Source: an uncultured Muribaculaceae bacterium
GTDB lineage: Bacteria; Bacteroidota; Bacteroidia; Bacteroidales; Muribaculaceae
DNA: 64,000 bases
Direction: 5' to 3'
Assembly (NCBI GenBank): GCA_904501735.1
Contig: CAJGBY010000010.1
Span: forward strand, 25,841 to 89,840
Made by a program: the position numbers and the translations under genes. Positions 52,237-60,227 of this stretch are shown here, piece by piece. Each line of letters opens with the position of its first letter. The stretch's first letter is position 1. A model generated the notes under the pieces. It saw only the letters and a list, made by a program, of their open reading frames with translations. It did no database searches and had not been told where the DNA came from.

Positions 52237-54642
52237 ATGAAAAGATACTTTTTACTCAGTTTTGCCCTTATTATTACAGCTACCACAGCTTTTGCACAAT
52301 ATATCGTCGAAGGTTGTGTTACCGATTCCACCAATACAGGAGAACCTTATGCAACGGTGCGCATTTTCTATCAAGCAAGCACCGACAATCCAGTAAAAAT
52401 AGGCACTACCGACATCAACGGATATTTTAAGCAAGAACTTTCATCGGCGGGGAAATACACTCTCAACATCACATCAGTGGGTAAAACTCCCATCAACAAA
52501 GATTTTGAACTTAGCACTCAACAAAAGTCAATCAATTTCGGCTCTATCATTATGAGCAACGATGCTAAAGTACTCGCTGGCGTAGAAGTAGTGGCACAAA
52601 AACCTCTCATAACAACCGAAATTGACCGTTTAAGCTACGACATCAAAGCCGACGAAGAAAGCAAAACAAGTTCTATTTTCGATATGCTTCGCAAAGTTCC
52701 TATGGTTACCATCGACGGCGAAGATAAAATACGCGTCAATGGTAGCTCTAATTTCAAAATATACAAGAACGGACGACCTAATAATGGGTGGAGCAACAAC
52801 CCGAAGGAGGTACTTAAGTCGATTCCTGCAAGTATGATTAAACGCATTGAGGTCATCACCGAGCCCGGTGCTAAATATGATGCTGAAGGTGTTAGCGGAA
52901 TACTCAACATCATAACCGATGATCAAAGTGTTATAAATGGTGTAATAGGTAGCGTGAGCGCAAACTCCAACACCAATGATATGCATGGAGCCAACACTTA
53001 TATTACCACTCAAATTGGCAAATTCACCACTTCAATCAACTACAATTTTAGCACTCTTGGCAAGGCGAATACGGTACCATTTCATAATGGAGAATATAAT
53101 TATGTCGAATCAGGCAATCGATTAACATTCAATGGTAAGAACAACATTGACAAAGGTACTTTCCACATGGGTAACATCGAAGCAAGCTACGACATCGACA
53201 CTCTAAATCTTATCACTCTTTCGTTTGGTGGATATTTTTTCAACACAGCCACCACTAGCATGCAAAACATCACAATGACCGATAAATCGGGACTTCTACT
53301 ATATCAATACAACGAGATAGGACGAAACCCTAAGTACCAATATTTCGATTTCAACGGCAAAATCGACTATCAACACCTCACACACCGTAAAGGCGAAGCA
53401 CTCACTTTCTCTTATTTGCTATCTACTACCAATCAAGAGAATTCTTCATCGGTAAGCTATGAGGATAAGATAAATTTCCCTCTAAGCTATGATAGTTTAT
53501 CTAATCGTAGCAACTTGTATTTCTACGAACACACATTCCAATTTGACTGGACACGACCATTTGCTCAAAAACACAAAGTGGAGATGGGTTTGAAATACAT
53601 TTTGCGTCAAAATTTCAGCAAGACTCTCTATGAATACAACAATGGTGTAAACGACAACACCCATTTCAACCACATAACAAACATTGGCGCAGCCTACGCT
53701 GAATATTCATTCAATAGCAAAAAATGGGGTGCGCGAGCAGGTTTACGTTACGAATTAGCTCACCTCAGAGGTCGTTATCCTAATAGCGACGAACCGTCAT
53801 TCAGTAGCTATATCCCCGACCTCGTGCCAACTCTTAGTTTGAGCTACAATATCAATGATGCCAACACACTCAAACTAAACTATGCTACTCGCATCAACCG
53901 ACCTGGCATTAGTTACCTCAATCCCGCAGTCAGCACTTCTCCTACCACCATTTCTTATGGTAACCCCAATTTGGAAAGTACTCGTCGCAACTCTATTCGC
54001 CTATCCCATTCTCTCATGACAAGAAAATTGATTCTTAATTCATCGATTAATTATGCTTGGGCTAACAATAGCTTAATGTCGCTTGAATGGGTGAAAGATG
54101 GCATAAGATATAACACCTATGCTAACAATGGTAAAGAAACTGGTATCACTTATAATTTATATGCACAATGGTCTCCTACACAGAGCACTCAATTGATGCT
54201 ATCAGGAACTATTGCATACCAAAAGTGCCAAAACTCTCAGAACCTGATGAATGATGGCTGGGAAAAGAATCTCTATGCCAATGTAAAACAAAATCTTCCT
54301 TGGAAATTAATATTAAATGCCAATATCTACTACTATCATAGTGGTATCAACGGCATCTACTCTTCTGGATTTGATTTTTTTCAATATGGATTCAATCTTA
54401 GTCGCTCGTTCTTGAAGGAAGACCGATTGACTGTAAAACTTGGCGCACAAAATCCGTTCTCAAGCAAATATCGCACTTCTACCGAGCACACATTCAACGG
54501 TGGACGCACAGGATATTATACTTCTATGAGCTTTGTTCGCGCATTTGGTATCAATATTTCCTATCGCTTCGGCTCTCTCAACGCAAGTGTAAAGAAAACT
54601 AACAAAACTATCTCCAACGACGACCTCGAAGGACGAAAATAG
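52237..54642 (+). CDS. Outer-membrane beta-barrel receptor (OMP_b-brl_3 type, TonB-receptor-like)
   Basis: An 801-residue protein with a signal peptide (1-20), a CarboxypepD_reg-like domain (22-105), a plug-like domain with Lys-Val-Pro-Met-Val-Thr-Ile-Asp-Gly-Glu-Asp near 150 and Ile-Glu-Val-Ile-Thr-Glu-Pro-Gly-Ala-Lys-Tyr near 205, then a long barrel with Asn-Arg-Pro-Gly-Ile-Ser-Tyr-Leu-Asn-Pro near 550. This matches the outer-membrane beta-barrel family PF14905. The substrate is unknown; no SusD or TonB gene is adjacent. Two promoter boxes precede it. The PAP2 gene follows 23 bases downstream. Confidence 0.87.
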   Translation: MKRYFLLSFALIITATTAFAQYIVEGCVTDSTNTGEPYATVRIFYQASTDNPVKIGTTDINGYFKQELSSAGKYTLNITSVGKTPINKDFELSTQQKSINFGSIIMSNDAKVLAGVEVVAQKPLITTEIDRLSYDIKADEESKTSSIFDMLRKVPMVTIDGEDKIRVNGSSNFKIYKNGRPNNGWSNNPKEVLKSIPASMIKRIEVITEPGAKYDAEGVSGILNIITDDQSVINGVIGSVSANSNTNDMHGANTYITTQIGKFTTSINYNFSTLGKANTVPFHNGEYNYVESGNRLTFNGKNNIDKGTFHMGNIEASYDIDTLNLITLSFGGYFFNTATTSMQNITMTDKSGLLLYQYNEIGRNPKYQYFDFNGKIDYQHLTHRKGEALTFSYLLSTTNQENSSSVSYEDKINFPLSYDSLSNRSNLYFYEHTFQFDWTRPFAQKHKVEMGLKYILRQNFSKTLYEYNNGVNDNTHFNHITNIGAAYAEYSFNSKKWGARAGLRYELAHLRGRYPNSDEPSFSSYIPDLVPTLSLSYNINDANTLKLNYATRINRPGISYLNPAVSTSPTTISYGNPNLESTRRNSIRLSHSLMTRKLILNSSINYAWANNSLMSLEWVKDGIRYNTYANNGKETGITYNLYAQWSPTQSTQLMLSGTIAYQKCQNSQNLMNDGWEKNLYANVKQNLPWKLILNANIYYYHSGINGIYSSGFDFFQYGFNLSRSFLKEDRLTVKLGAQNPFSSKYRTSTEHTFNGGRTGYYTSMSFVRAFGINISYRFGSLNASVKKTNKTISNDDLEGRK

Positions 54643-54665
54643 AACTTACTCACCTCTATATTTTT

Positions 54666-55442
54666 ATGAAGATTGCTTCTATATCAAATATTATCCTCGC
54701 ATTGATTTTGCTCATTTCAGCGCCGTTACAAGCTGCCGAAAAGAGCGACTCCATTGCACAACAAAGGGCTATCAATAACACCCAATTCAAGCCCAAACAA
54801 TTAATTCTTCCTGCTGCGCTTATTGCCGTAGGAGCGAGCAGTCTTTTTCTCGCTCCTATGGAGGAACTCGACCATTCTCTCAATAGAAGCTTTCAAGAAT
54901 TGCGAGGCAAGCACAATCGCATTCAGTTAGATGAATACTTGCGATTTGCACCATTAGCAGCCAATTATGTCCTTCATTTTTCGGGCGTAAAAAGCGGCTA
55001 CAACACTCGTGACCAGTTACTACTCACAGCCACCTCCTATGCTGCTATGTATGCTCTCACACAAGGGCTTAAACACACCGTCAACAAAACTCGCCCCGAT
55101 GGTTCCGACAGCCACTCATTCCCGTCGGGACATGTTGCCACGGCATTCCTCAGCGCCGAGCAATTGCGCATGAATTATGGAACTTGGTGGGGCGTGGCTG
55201 GCTACACTTTTGCCACTGGCACAGCCTTTCTTCGACTCTACAACAATCGTCATTGGTTTGGAGATGTAATAGGAGCAGCAGGGATAGGTATTTTAAGCGC
55301 AAGAATTGGTTATTGGTTGTTACCTCTTGAGAAAAAAATCTTAGGACTCAACAAAGAACAAGCAAACACTTCGTTTTTTGCATTCCCTTCATATAACAAC
55401 CTAACTAAAAGTTATGGCATAGCATTAGCATTACAATTTTAA
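54666..55442 (+). CDS. PAP2 family phosphatase
   Basis: The 258-residue protein has a signal-like N-terminus (1-23) and several membrane helices. The three PAP2 motifs are present: Lys-x6-Arg-Pro as Lys-His-Thr-Val-Asn-Lys-Thr-Arg-Pro (about 132-140), Pro-Ser-Gly-His (about 151-154) and Asn-Arg-His-Trp-Phe-Gly-Asp-Val (about 193-200). Candidate substrates are undecaprenyl diphosphate, phosphatidylglycerophosphate or lipid A phosphates, all in the envelope; the choice cannot be made from sequence. It follows the OMP receptor and precedes a DUF4491 gene by 14 bases. Confidence 0.9.
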   Translation: MKIASISNIILALILLISAPLQAAEKSDSIAQQRAINNTQFKPKQLILPAALIAVGASSLFLAPMEELDHSLNRSFQELRGKHNRIQLDEYLRFAPLAANYVLHFSGVKSGYNTRDQLLLTATSYAAMYALTQGLKHTVNKTRPDGSDSHSFPSGHVATAFLSAEQLRMNYGTWWGVAGYTFATGTAFLRLYNNRHWFGDVIGAAGIGILSARIGYWLLPLEKKILGLNKEQANTSFFAFPSYNNLTKSYGIALALQF

Positions 55443-55456
55443 AAAATTATATAAAT

Positions 55457-55774
55457 ATGGAATTTCTACAACAACATAACTTATTGGGACTCGTTATCGG
55501 AATCAGCACATTCTTGATTATCGGTCTTTTCCACCCGATTGTAATTAAAGGTGAGTACTACTTTGGAACTCGCTGTTGGTGGGCGTTTTTATTATTAGGT
55601 ATCATTTGTGGCGTATTAACTATAATGGTTGAGAATGTATTATTCTCGGCACTTCTAGGAGTCACAGCATTCTCTTCTTTTTGGAGCATATTAGAGATAT
55701 TTGAGCAACAAGAAAGAGTACGCAAAGGTTGGTTCCCTAAAAATCCTAAAAGAAAATATCCTTTCGACAACTAA
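55457..55774 (+). CDS. DUF4491 family small membrane protein
   Basis: A 105-residue protein with three membrane helices (about 8-30, 42-60, 64-83) and a polar tail with Gln-Glu-Arg-Val-Arg-Lys-Gly-Trp-Phe-Pro-Lys-Asn-Pro. The motif Gly-Leu-Phe-His-Pro-Ile-Val-Ile-Lys-Gly-Glu-Tyr-Tyr (23-35) is characteristic of DUF4491. The function is unknown. It lies 14 bases after the PAP2 gene, likely in one operon. Confidence 0.85.
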   Translation: MEFLQQHNLLGLVIGISTFLIIGLFHPIVIKGEYYFGTRCWWAFLLLGIICGVLTIMVENVLFSALLGVTAFSSFWSILEIFEQQERVRKGWFPKNPKRKYPFDN

Positions 55775-55835
55775 AAATAACAGACCTTAACGGCAAAAAA
55801 TCACAAATATTGTTTCTTGCTTGAATATTTTGCTG

Positions 55836-55843
55836 TATATTTG
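55836..55843 (+). promoter_or_regulatory. Promoter of the small T9SS-tail protein
   Basis: TATATTTG lies 20 bases before the ATG at 55864. Confidence 0.55.
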
Positions 55844-55863
55844 TAAAAATATTCTGGAAAGAT

Positions 55864-56196
55864 ATGAGAAATTTGATTACATCGGTCGTTCTTTTGCTCG
55901 CAACATTTGGTTATGTGGGCGAAATCAGTGCGCAAACGCATTGGCGTGAAGCATCGAACGATGCCGCTGTACAAAATACCGAAGCCAGAATTGCAACCGA
56001 AGGAATCGAAATCTACAGCAAAGACGGTCACATCGTTGTACACCTTCCTCACAAAGCTCAAGTCAAGGTGTTTACCATTCTCGGACAACTTGTGTCGCAA
56101 GCCGAGCTCAACGCTGGCACTTCTATGCTCAAGATGAATTCTCGAGGTATTTACATCGTAAAAGTTGGCAACATCACTCAAAAAGTTGCTATGTAA
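55864..56196 (+). CDS. Small exported protein consisting mainly of a T9SS-type C-terminal domain
   Basis: A 110-residue protein. The signal peptide (1-24, ending Ile-Ser-Ala-Gln) is followed by about 20 linker residues and then a fold resembling the type A sorting domain: Val-Lys-Val-Phe-Thr-Ile-Leu-Gly-Gln-Leu-Val (about 67-77), Leu-Asn-Ala-Gly-Thr near 83 and Gly-Ile-Tyr-Ile-Val-Lys-Val-Gly near 95. There is no passenger domain. It could be a minimal T9SS substrate, a decoy or a surface anchor. It lies 29 bases before ilvE, so it may share its transcript. Confidence 0.75.
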   Translation: MRNLITSVVLLLATFGYVGEISAQTHWREASNDAAVQNTEARIATEGIEIYSKDGHIVVHLPHKAQVKVFTILGQLVSQAELNAGTSMLKMNSRGIYIVKVGNITQKVAM

Positions 56197-56225
56197 TACT
56201 ATAACTCTATAAATTACTACTCTCA

Positions 56226-57254
56226 ATGGAAACTAACACTAACATCGATTGGGCTAACCTATCTTTTGGTTACATGAAGACCGATTATAATGTGCGTTGC
56301 ACTTATAAGGACGGCAAATGGGGAGAAATTGAAGTTTCTGAATCAGAACATCTTAATATACATATCGCTGCTACTTGCCTTCACTATGGCCAAGAAATCT
56401 TCGAAGGCATGAAGGCTTTCCGTGGCAAAGACGGCAAAATTCGCATCTTCCGCATGGACGAAAATGCTAAGCGCATTCAACGCAGTGCCAATGGTATTAT
56501 GATGGCTCCTATCCCTGAAGATCTTTTCAGCGAAATGGTGAAGAAGGTGGTGAAGCTAAATGAGCGTTTCATTCCTCCTTACGGAAGTGGTGCATCGCTT
56601 TACATTCGCCCTCTTGAAATAGGTATGACAGCTCAAGTAGGTGTAAAACCTGCTACAGAATATACTTTCTTGATTTTTGTAACTCCTGTAGGTCCTTACT
56701 TCAAAGAAGGTTTCAAACCTACTAAGGTTGCTATCTATCGCGAATATGACCGTGCAGCTCCTTGTGGCACTGGACGTTGGAAAGTGGGCGGCAACTATGC
56801 GGCAAGTCTTTCTGCCGGTGAACGTGCTAAGAGCGAAGGCTATTCAGCAGTGCTTTATCTTGACCCTAAAGAAAAGAAATATATCGACGAATGCGGTCCT
56901 GCAAACTTCTTTGCTATCAAAGATGGTGTGTATATCACACCTAAGTCTGGCTCGATCTTGCCTTCGGTAACAAATATGAGTCTTCAACAAATTGCTAAAG
57001 ACCTTGGTATAGAAGTTGAATGTCGCCCTATCGAAATCACCGAACTTACTGAATGTCAAGAAGCTGCCGAATGTGGTACTGCGGCAGTAGCAACTCCTAT
57101 TTCACGCATCGACGATGTTGAAGCAGGAAAGAGCTACACTTTCGGTTCTGATGATGAAGCTGGTCCTGTGACTACTCAACTATACAACCGTCTTCGCGCT
57201 ATCCAACTTGGCGACGAACCTGACACTCACAATTGGGTAACTATAGTTGAATAA
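56226..57254 (+). CDS. ilvE: Branched-chain amino acid aminotransferase
   Basis: A 342-residue fold type IV PLP enzyme of the eukaryotic-like (type II) BCAT subgroup. It has His-Tyr-Gly-Gln-Glu-Ile-Phe-Glu-Gly-Met-Lys-Ala near 53-64, the PLP lysine Lys186 in Arg-Trp-Lys-Val-Gly-Gly-Asn-Tyr-Ala, Glu-Cys-Gly-Pro-Ala-Asn-Phe-Phe near 223 and Cys-Gly-Thr-Ala-Ala near 283. It transfers amino groups between glutamate and Leu, Ile or Val. Strong codon bias suggests high expression. The HD gene follows after 4 bases. Confidence 0.95.
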   Translation: METNTNIDWANLSFGYMKTDYNVRCTYKDGKWGEIEVSESEHLNIHIAATCLHYGQEIFEGMKAFRGKDGKIRIFRMDENAKRIQRSANGIMMAPIPEDLFSEMVKKVVKLNERFIPPYGSGASLYIRPLEIGMTAQVGVKPATEYTFLIFVTPVGPYFKEGFKPTKVAIYREYDRAAPCGTGRWKVGGNYAASLSAGERAKSEGYSAVLYLDPKEKKYIDECGPANFFAIKDGVYITPKSGSILPSVTNMSLQQIAKDLGIEVECRPIEITELTECQEAAECGTAAVATPISRIDDVEAGKSYTFGSDDEAGPVTTQLYNRLRAIQLGDEPDTHNWVTIVE

Positions 57255-57258
57255 TACA

Positions 57259-57804
57259 ATGCTTGATTGCATTAAAATATTAGAAAAATACTACTCTCGT
57301 GGTAGCGAACTATACAACCTGCTGATTGCACACAGTCAGCAGGTTGCTAATTTTGCACTCGAAATTGCACATCGCAACCCACAACTCAACATTGATTGCG
57401 ACTTTGTGTTTGAAGCTGCCATGCTTCACGACATCGGCGTATTCAAGACTCACGCTCCATCAATTCATTGTGTCGGCGATATGCCTTATATCTGTCATGG
57501 CATAATTGGTCGTGAGATTCTCGAAGCAGAAGGACTTCCACGCCACGCACTTGTGTGCGAGCATCACACAGGCAGCGGACTCACCATCGACGAAATCATC
57601 GCTCAAGAGCTACCCCTGCCACATCGCGATATGCTCCCCTCTACTATCGAAGAAAAACTGGTGTGCTATGCCGACAAATTCTTCTCAAAGTCTCGCATTG
57701 CTCCAGCCAAACCTCTCGAAAAAGTGCAAGCCGACATGGCACGCTTCGGCGAAGCATCGCTCAACCGATTCAACGAACTAACTGCCCTTTTCAACGGACA
57801 ATAA
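57259..57804 (+). CDS. HD domain phosphohydrolase
   Basis: The 181-residue protein has the HD-domain metal site: His-Ser-Gln-Gln near 25, Ala-Ala-Met-Leu-His-Asp-Ile-Gly (about 54-61) and Tyr-Ala-Asp near 137, with His-His-Thr-Gly near 102. Members hydrolyse phosphate esters of nucleotides or similar; the substrate is not evident. The ATG at 57259 was used in place of the TTG at 57247, which overlaps ilvE. It begins 4 bases after ilvE and ends at a shared terminator. Confidence 0.85.
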   Translation: MLDCIKILEKYYSRGSELYNLLIAHSQQVANFALEIAHRNPQLNIDCDFVFEAAMLHDIGVFKTHAPSIHCVGDMPYICHGIIGREILEAEGLPRHALVCEHHTGSGLTIDEIIAQELPLPHRDMLPSTIEEKLVCYADKFFSKSRIAPAKPLEKVQADMARFGEASLNRFNELTALFNGQ

Positions 57805-57806
57805 AA

Positions 57807-57840
57807 AATCAGCAGAACAATTATTCTGCTGATTTCTCTT
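57807..57840. terminator. Bidirectional terminator
   Basis: A perfect 12-bp stem (57807-57818 with 57824-57835) lies between the convergent HD and membrane-protein genes. Confidence 0.8.
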
Positions 57841-57842
57841 TT

Positions 57843-58424
57843 CTATTCCCCTTTCAATTCTTCGATTTGCTTTAATATTTCATCTAATTTAGAGAACATA
57901 TTTTTACTGCGAACAAATTCATAAGTCAATGCTAACAAACAGAATATTAAATAAAATATCATTGTTCCTATTTCAAATTTATAATCGGTAAGTAATCCTA
58001 TAAATGCAATAAAGAGTATTATACCGGGTATCAACATCACGATACCATTTCTTTTAAAGTTTTTCTTAAAAGTTACAACCCTTTCTACAGCTTCAATATG
58101 ACTTAACGACATCAGCCCCTTTGTGTTTAGTTTACGATATTCTCTTCTATGTAAAATCATTTCCACTATTTGCGACAGTACTGCAAATATACACAATACC
58201 ATTGAAGCTTTATATAACAAAAGTAATGCGATGAGCAACGGAGTGGTTATCACGAAAGCTGTTTTATACATCTTATATGTCCTATCGACATAAGAAAGTT
58301 TTTTCTTCATTGACTCTTTAATAAGAGTTTCATTAATGATGGCTTGCTTCTCCAATTTTTCACTTAATATATTAAATTGCTCTTTTAGTTCTTGCAATTC
58401 AGCGAAATCATTATTCATTTCCAT
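57843..58424 (-). CDS. Membrane protein partnered with an ECF sigma factor
   Basis: A 193-residue protein. Residues 1-45 are charged and predicted to form a helix or coiled coil; four hydrophobic segments follow (about 54-71, 75-93, 127-143, 150-168), and the C-terminus ends in another charged helix with Leu-Asp-Glu-Ile-Leu-Lys-Gln-Ile-Glu-Glu-Leu. I do not recognise a named family. It lies 13 bases after the sigma-factor gene, so it is co-expressed and may act as the membrane-bound anti-sigma factor. This is inference, since no classical anti-sigma motif is visible. Confidence 0.75.
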   Translation of the reverse strand: MEMNNDFAELQELKEQFNILSEKLEKQAIINETLIKESMKKKLSYVDRTYKMYKTAFVITTPLLIALLLLYKASMVLCIFAVLSQIVEMILHRREYRKLNTKGLMSLSHIEAVERVVTFKKNFKRNGIVMLIPGIILFIAFIGLLTDYKFEIGTMIFYLIFCLLALTYEFVRSKNMFSKLDEILKQIEELKGE

Positions 58425-58437
58425 AATCTAAAAGTGT

Positions 58438-58920
58438 TTATTTGTTAGACATTAATTTAAGTTGTTCCTTAATGCGGAACAATCTCGTTGTGACAGCCGA
58501 CAGAGATATACCCACCACGTTGGCTATATCTTGATATTGCATATTCTCCAGCCAAAGAAGAATAATAGCCCTATCGAAGACATCAAGGCGGTTTATCCTG
58601 TCGTACAACATCTGAACCTGTTTACTATGTTCGTCGGTATCGTTGTACAAGTCAATATCGACCGAAAGAGGAATAGTCTGTACACGGTTTTTCTTCTTTC
58701 TCTCCATTGTGTTACATGTATTGAGGCTCACTCGCCAAATCCAAGTTTTTGCACTGCTTTCGCCACGAAAACTCTCAAATCCATTCCAAAGATTAATCAG
58801 CACCTCTTGATAAAGGTCATTAACCTCATCGGTGTCCTTTGAGAAGAAATAACAGACTGTGTAAATAGTCTTTTTATATTCCTTCACCAATTTAGTAAAT
58901 TCAAATTCTATGTTGTCCAT
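58438..58920 (-). CDS. ECF-type RNA polymerase sigma factor
   Basis: The 160-residue protein has sigma region 2 (about 8-75; Asp-Leu-Tyr-Gln-Glu-Val-Leu-Ile-Asn-Leu-Trp and Lys-Thr-Trp-Ile-Trp-Arg-Val-Ser-Leu-Asn) and region 4 (about 105-155; Leu-Glu-Asn-Met-Gln-Tyr-Gln-Asp-Ile-Ala-Asn-Val-Val-Gly-Ile-Ser). There is no region 3 or sigma-1.1, as expected for an ECF factor. It directs RNA polymerase to a specific regulon. The next gene is a membrane protein that may control it. The ATG at 58920 is preferred to a GTG just before it. No TAnnTTTG promoter is obvious upstream, which may reflect autoregulation. Confidence 0.93.
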   Translation of the reverse strand: MDNIEFEFTKLVKEYKKTIYTVCYFFSKDTDEVNDLYQEVLINLWNGFESFRGESSAKTWIWRVSLNTCNTMERKKKNRVQTIPLSVDIDLYNDTDEHSKQVQMLYDRINRLDVFDRAIILLWLENMQYQDIANVVGISLSAVTTRLFRIKEQLKLMSNK

Positions 58921-59059
58921 CACATTTCTTTTATTGTTTCTACACCTTTAGACGCAGAATGAATCAATTCCTTTCAAATTTCATCATTTTATTTCAAAAA
59001 ATCTTCATTTTTCACTAAATTTGTATAGTCTTATAGATAATAAAGCCTTTTATTCTTCA

Positions 59060-59167
59060 AGACATAAGTGTATTTAATCTTTTTCAGACATAAGAACAGA
59101 AGAACAAAATAAAACATGTCCTTATGTTCTTTTGTCTAAAATAAAAAACAAACATTCTTTTGTCTAA
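59060..59167 (+). repeat. Cluster of short direct and inverted repeats upstream of the hydroxyacid dehydrogenase gene
   Basis: AGACATAAG occurs at 59060-59068 and 59086-59094, and the 13-mer TTCTTTTGTCTAA at 59127-59139 and 59155-59167, a 28-base period. The two motifs are partly complementary. The cluster fills much of the 271-base gap between the sigma factor and the dehydrogenase. I see no other feature in that gap. Confidence 0.7.
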
Positions 59168-59191
59168 CATAAACCCATTATATTTAAGCAT

Positions 59192-60145
59192 ATGAAAATT
59201 ATCGTTCTTGACGGATATACACTCAATCCAGGCGATTTGAGTTGGGACGGATTAAAAAATCTTGGTGAGGTAACTGTATATGATCGCACTGCTCCTGCCG
59301 ATGTAGTGGCTCACATTGGCGATGCTCCTATCATTCTAACCAACAAGGTTATTATCGACCGCAATATTATGCAAGCTTGCCCAAAATTGAAATACATTGG
59401 CGTGCTTGCCACTGGTTACAATGTAGTCGACATCAACGCGGCTCACGAATTAGGCATCACCGTTACCAACATTCCTGCCTATAGCACAGCATCGGTGGCA
59501 CAAATGGTGTTTGCACACATCCTCAACATCACTAATTCTATCGCCACCTATGCACACGAAGCTAAGGAAGGTAAATGGACTGCTTGTCCCGATTTCTGCT
59601 ATTGGAACGCTCCTATCGTCGAACTTGCCGGCAAGACAATGGGTATCGTTGGACTCGGCAACATAGGTATGGCTGTGGCACGCATCGCTCTTTCTTTTGG
59701 CATGAAGGTTTTGGCGGCTACATCTAAACCTCAATCTATCCTTCCTGAAGGCATCACAGCATCTACTCCTCAAGAAGTGCTTGCCAATGCCGACATTGTC
59801 AGTCTACACTGCCCACTCACCGACAACACTCGCGAGCTAATCAATGCCGATTCTTTGAAAACGATGAAACACTCGGCAATCCTTATCAACACTGGCCGCG
59901 GACCTCTTATCAACGAGCAACATCTTGCCGATGCACTCAACAATGGTGAAATAGCTGCTTTTGGTGCCGATGTGCTATCTATTGAGCCTGCTCGTGCCGA
60001 CAATCCATTGCTTAAAGCCAACAATTGCTTCATCACTCCACACATTGCTTGGGCTACTACCGAAGCACGCACTCGACTCATGAATATTGCTGTGGAGAAT
60101 GTAAGACAATTCACAAATGGTGAAACCGTTCTAAACGCCTTATAA
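59192..60145 (+). CDS. D-2-hydroxyacid dehydrogenase (glycerate dehydrogenase-like)
   Basis: A 317-residue NAD-dependent enzyme. It has the NAD loop Gly-Leu-Gly-Asn-Ile-Gly (about 153-158), Arg in Asn-Thr-Gly-Arg-Gly-Pro (near 235), catalytic Glu near 263 and His in Thr-Pro-His-Ile-Ala-Trp (about 282-287). The Trp after the catalytic His is typical of hydroxypyruvate/glycerate dehydrogenases. The likely reaction is hydroxypyruvate to glycerate, but other 2-keto acids are possible. It is preceded by an unusual repeat cluster and not by a clear TAnnTTTG box. Confidence 0.9.
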   Translation: MKIIVLDGYTLNPGDLSWDGLKNLGEVTVYDRTAPADVVAHIGDAPIILTNKVIIDRNIMQACPKLKYIGVLATGYNVVDINAAHELGITVTNIPAYSTASVAQMVFAHILNITNSIATYAHEAKEGKWTACPDFCYWNAPIVELAGKTMGIVGLGNIGMAVARIALSFGMKVLAATSKPQSILPEGITASTPQEVLANADIVSLHCPLTDNTRELINADSLKTMKHSAILINTGRGPLINEQHLADALNNGEIAAFGADVLSIEPARADNPLLKANNCFITPHIAWATTEARTRLMNIAVENVRQFTNGETVLNAL

Positions 60146-60194
60146 AAAAACATAAAATTAGAGCTAATCTTATGCTCAAATGAATGTAATTGTG

Positions 60195-60202
60195 TAATTT
60201 TG
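60195..60202 (+). promoter_or_regulatory. Promoter of lptD
   Basis: TAATTTTG lies 25 bases before the TTG start at 60228. Confidence 0.55.
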
Positions 60203-60227
60203 CAATGGTTTTTTGCAAAGAGAATAA

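Noticed and set aside
59060..59167. CRISPR array
   Set aside because: The repeats are only 9-13 bases, occur twice each, and no cas gene is in the window.
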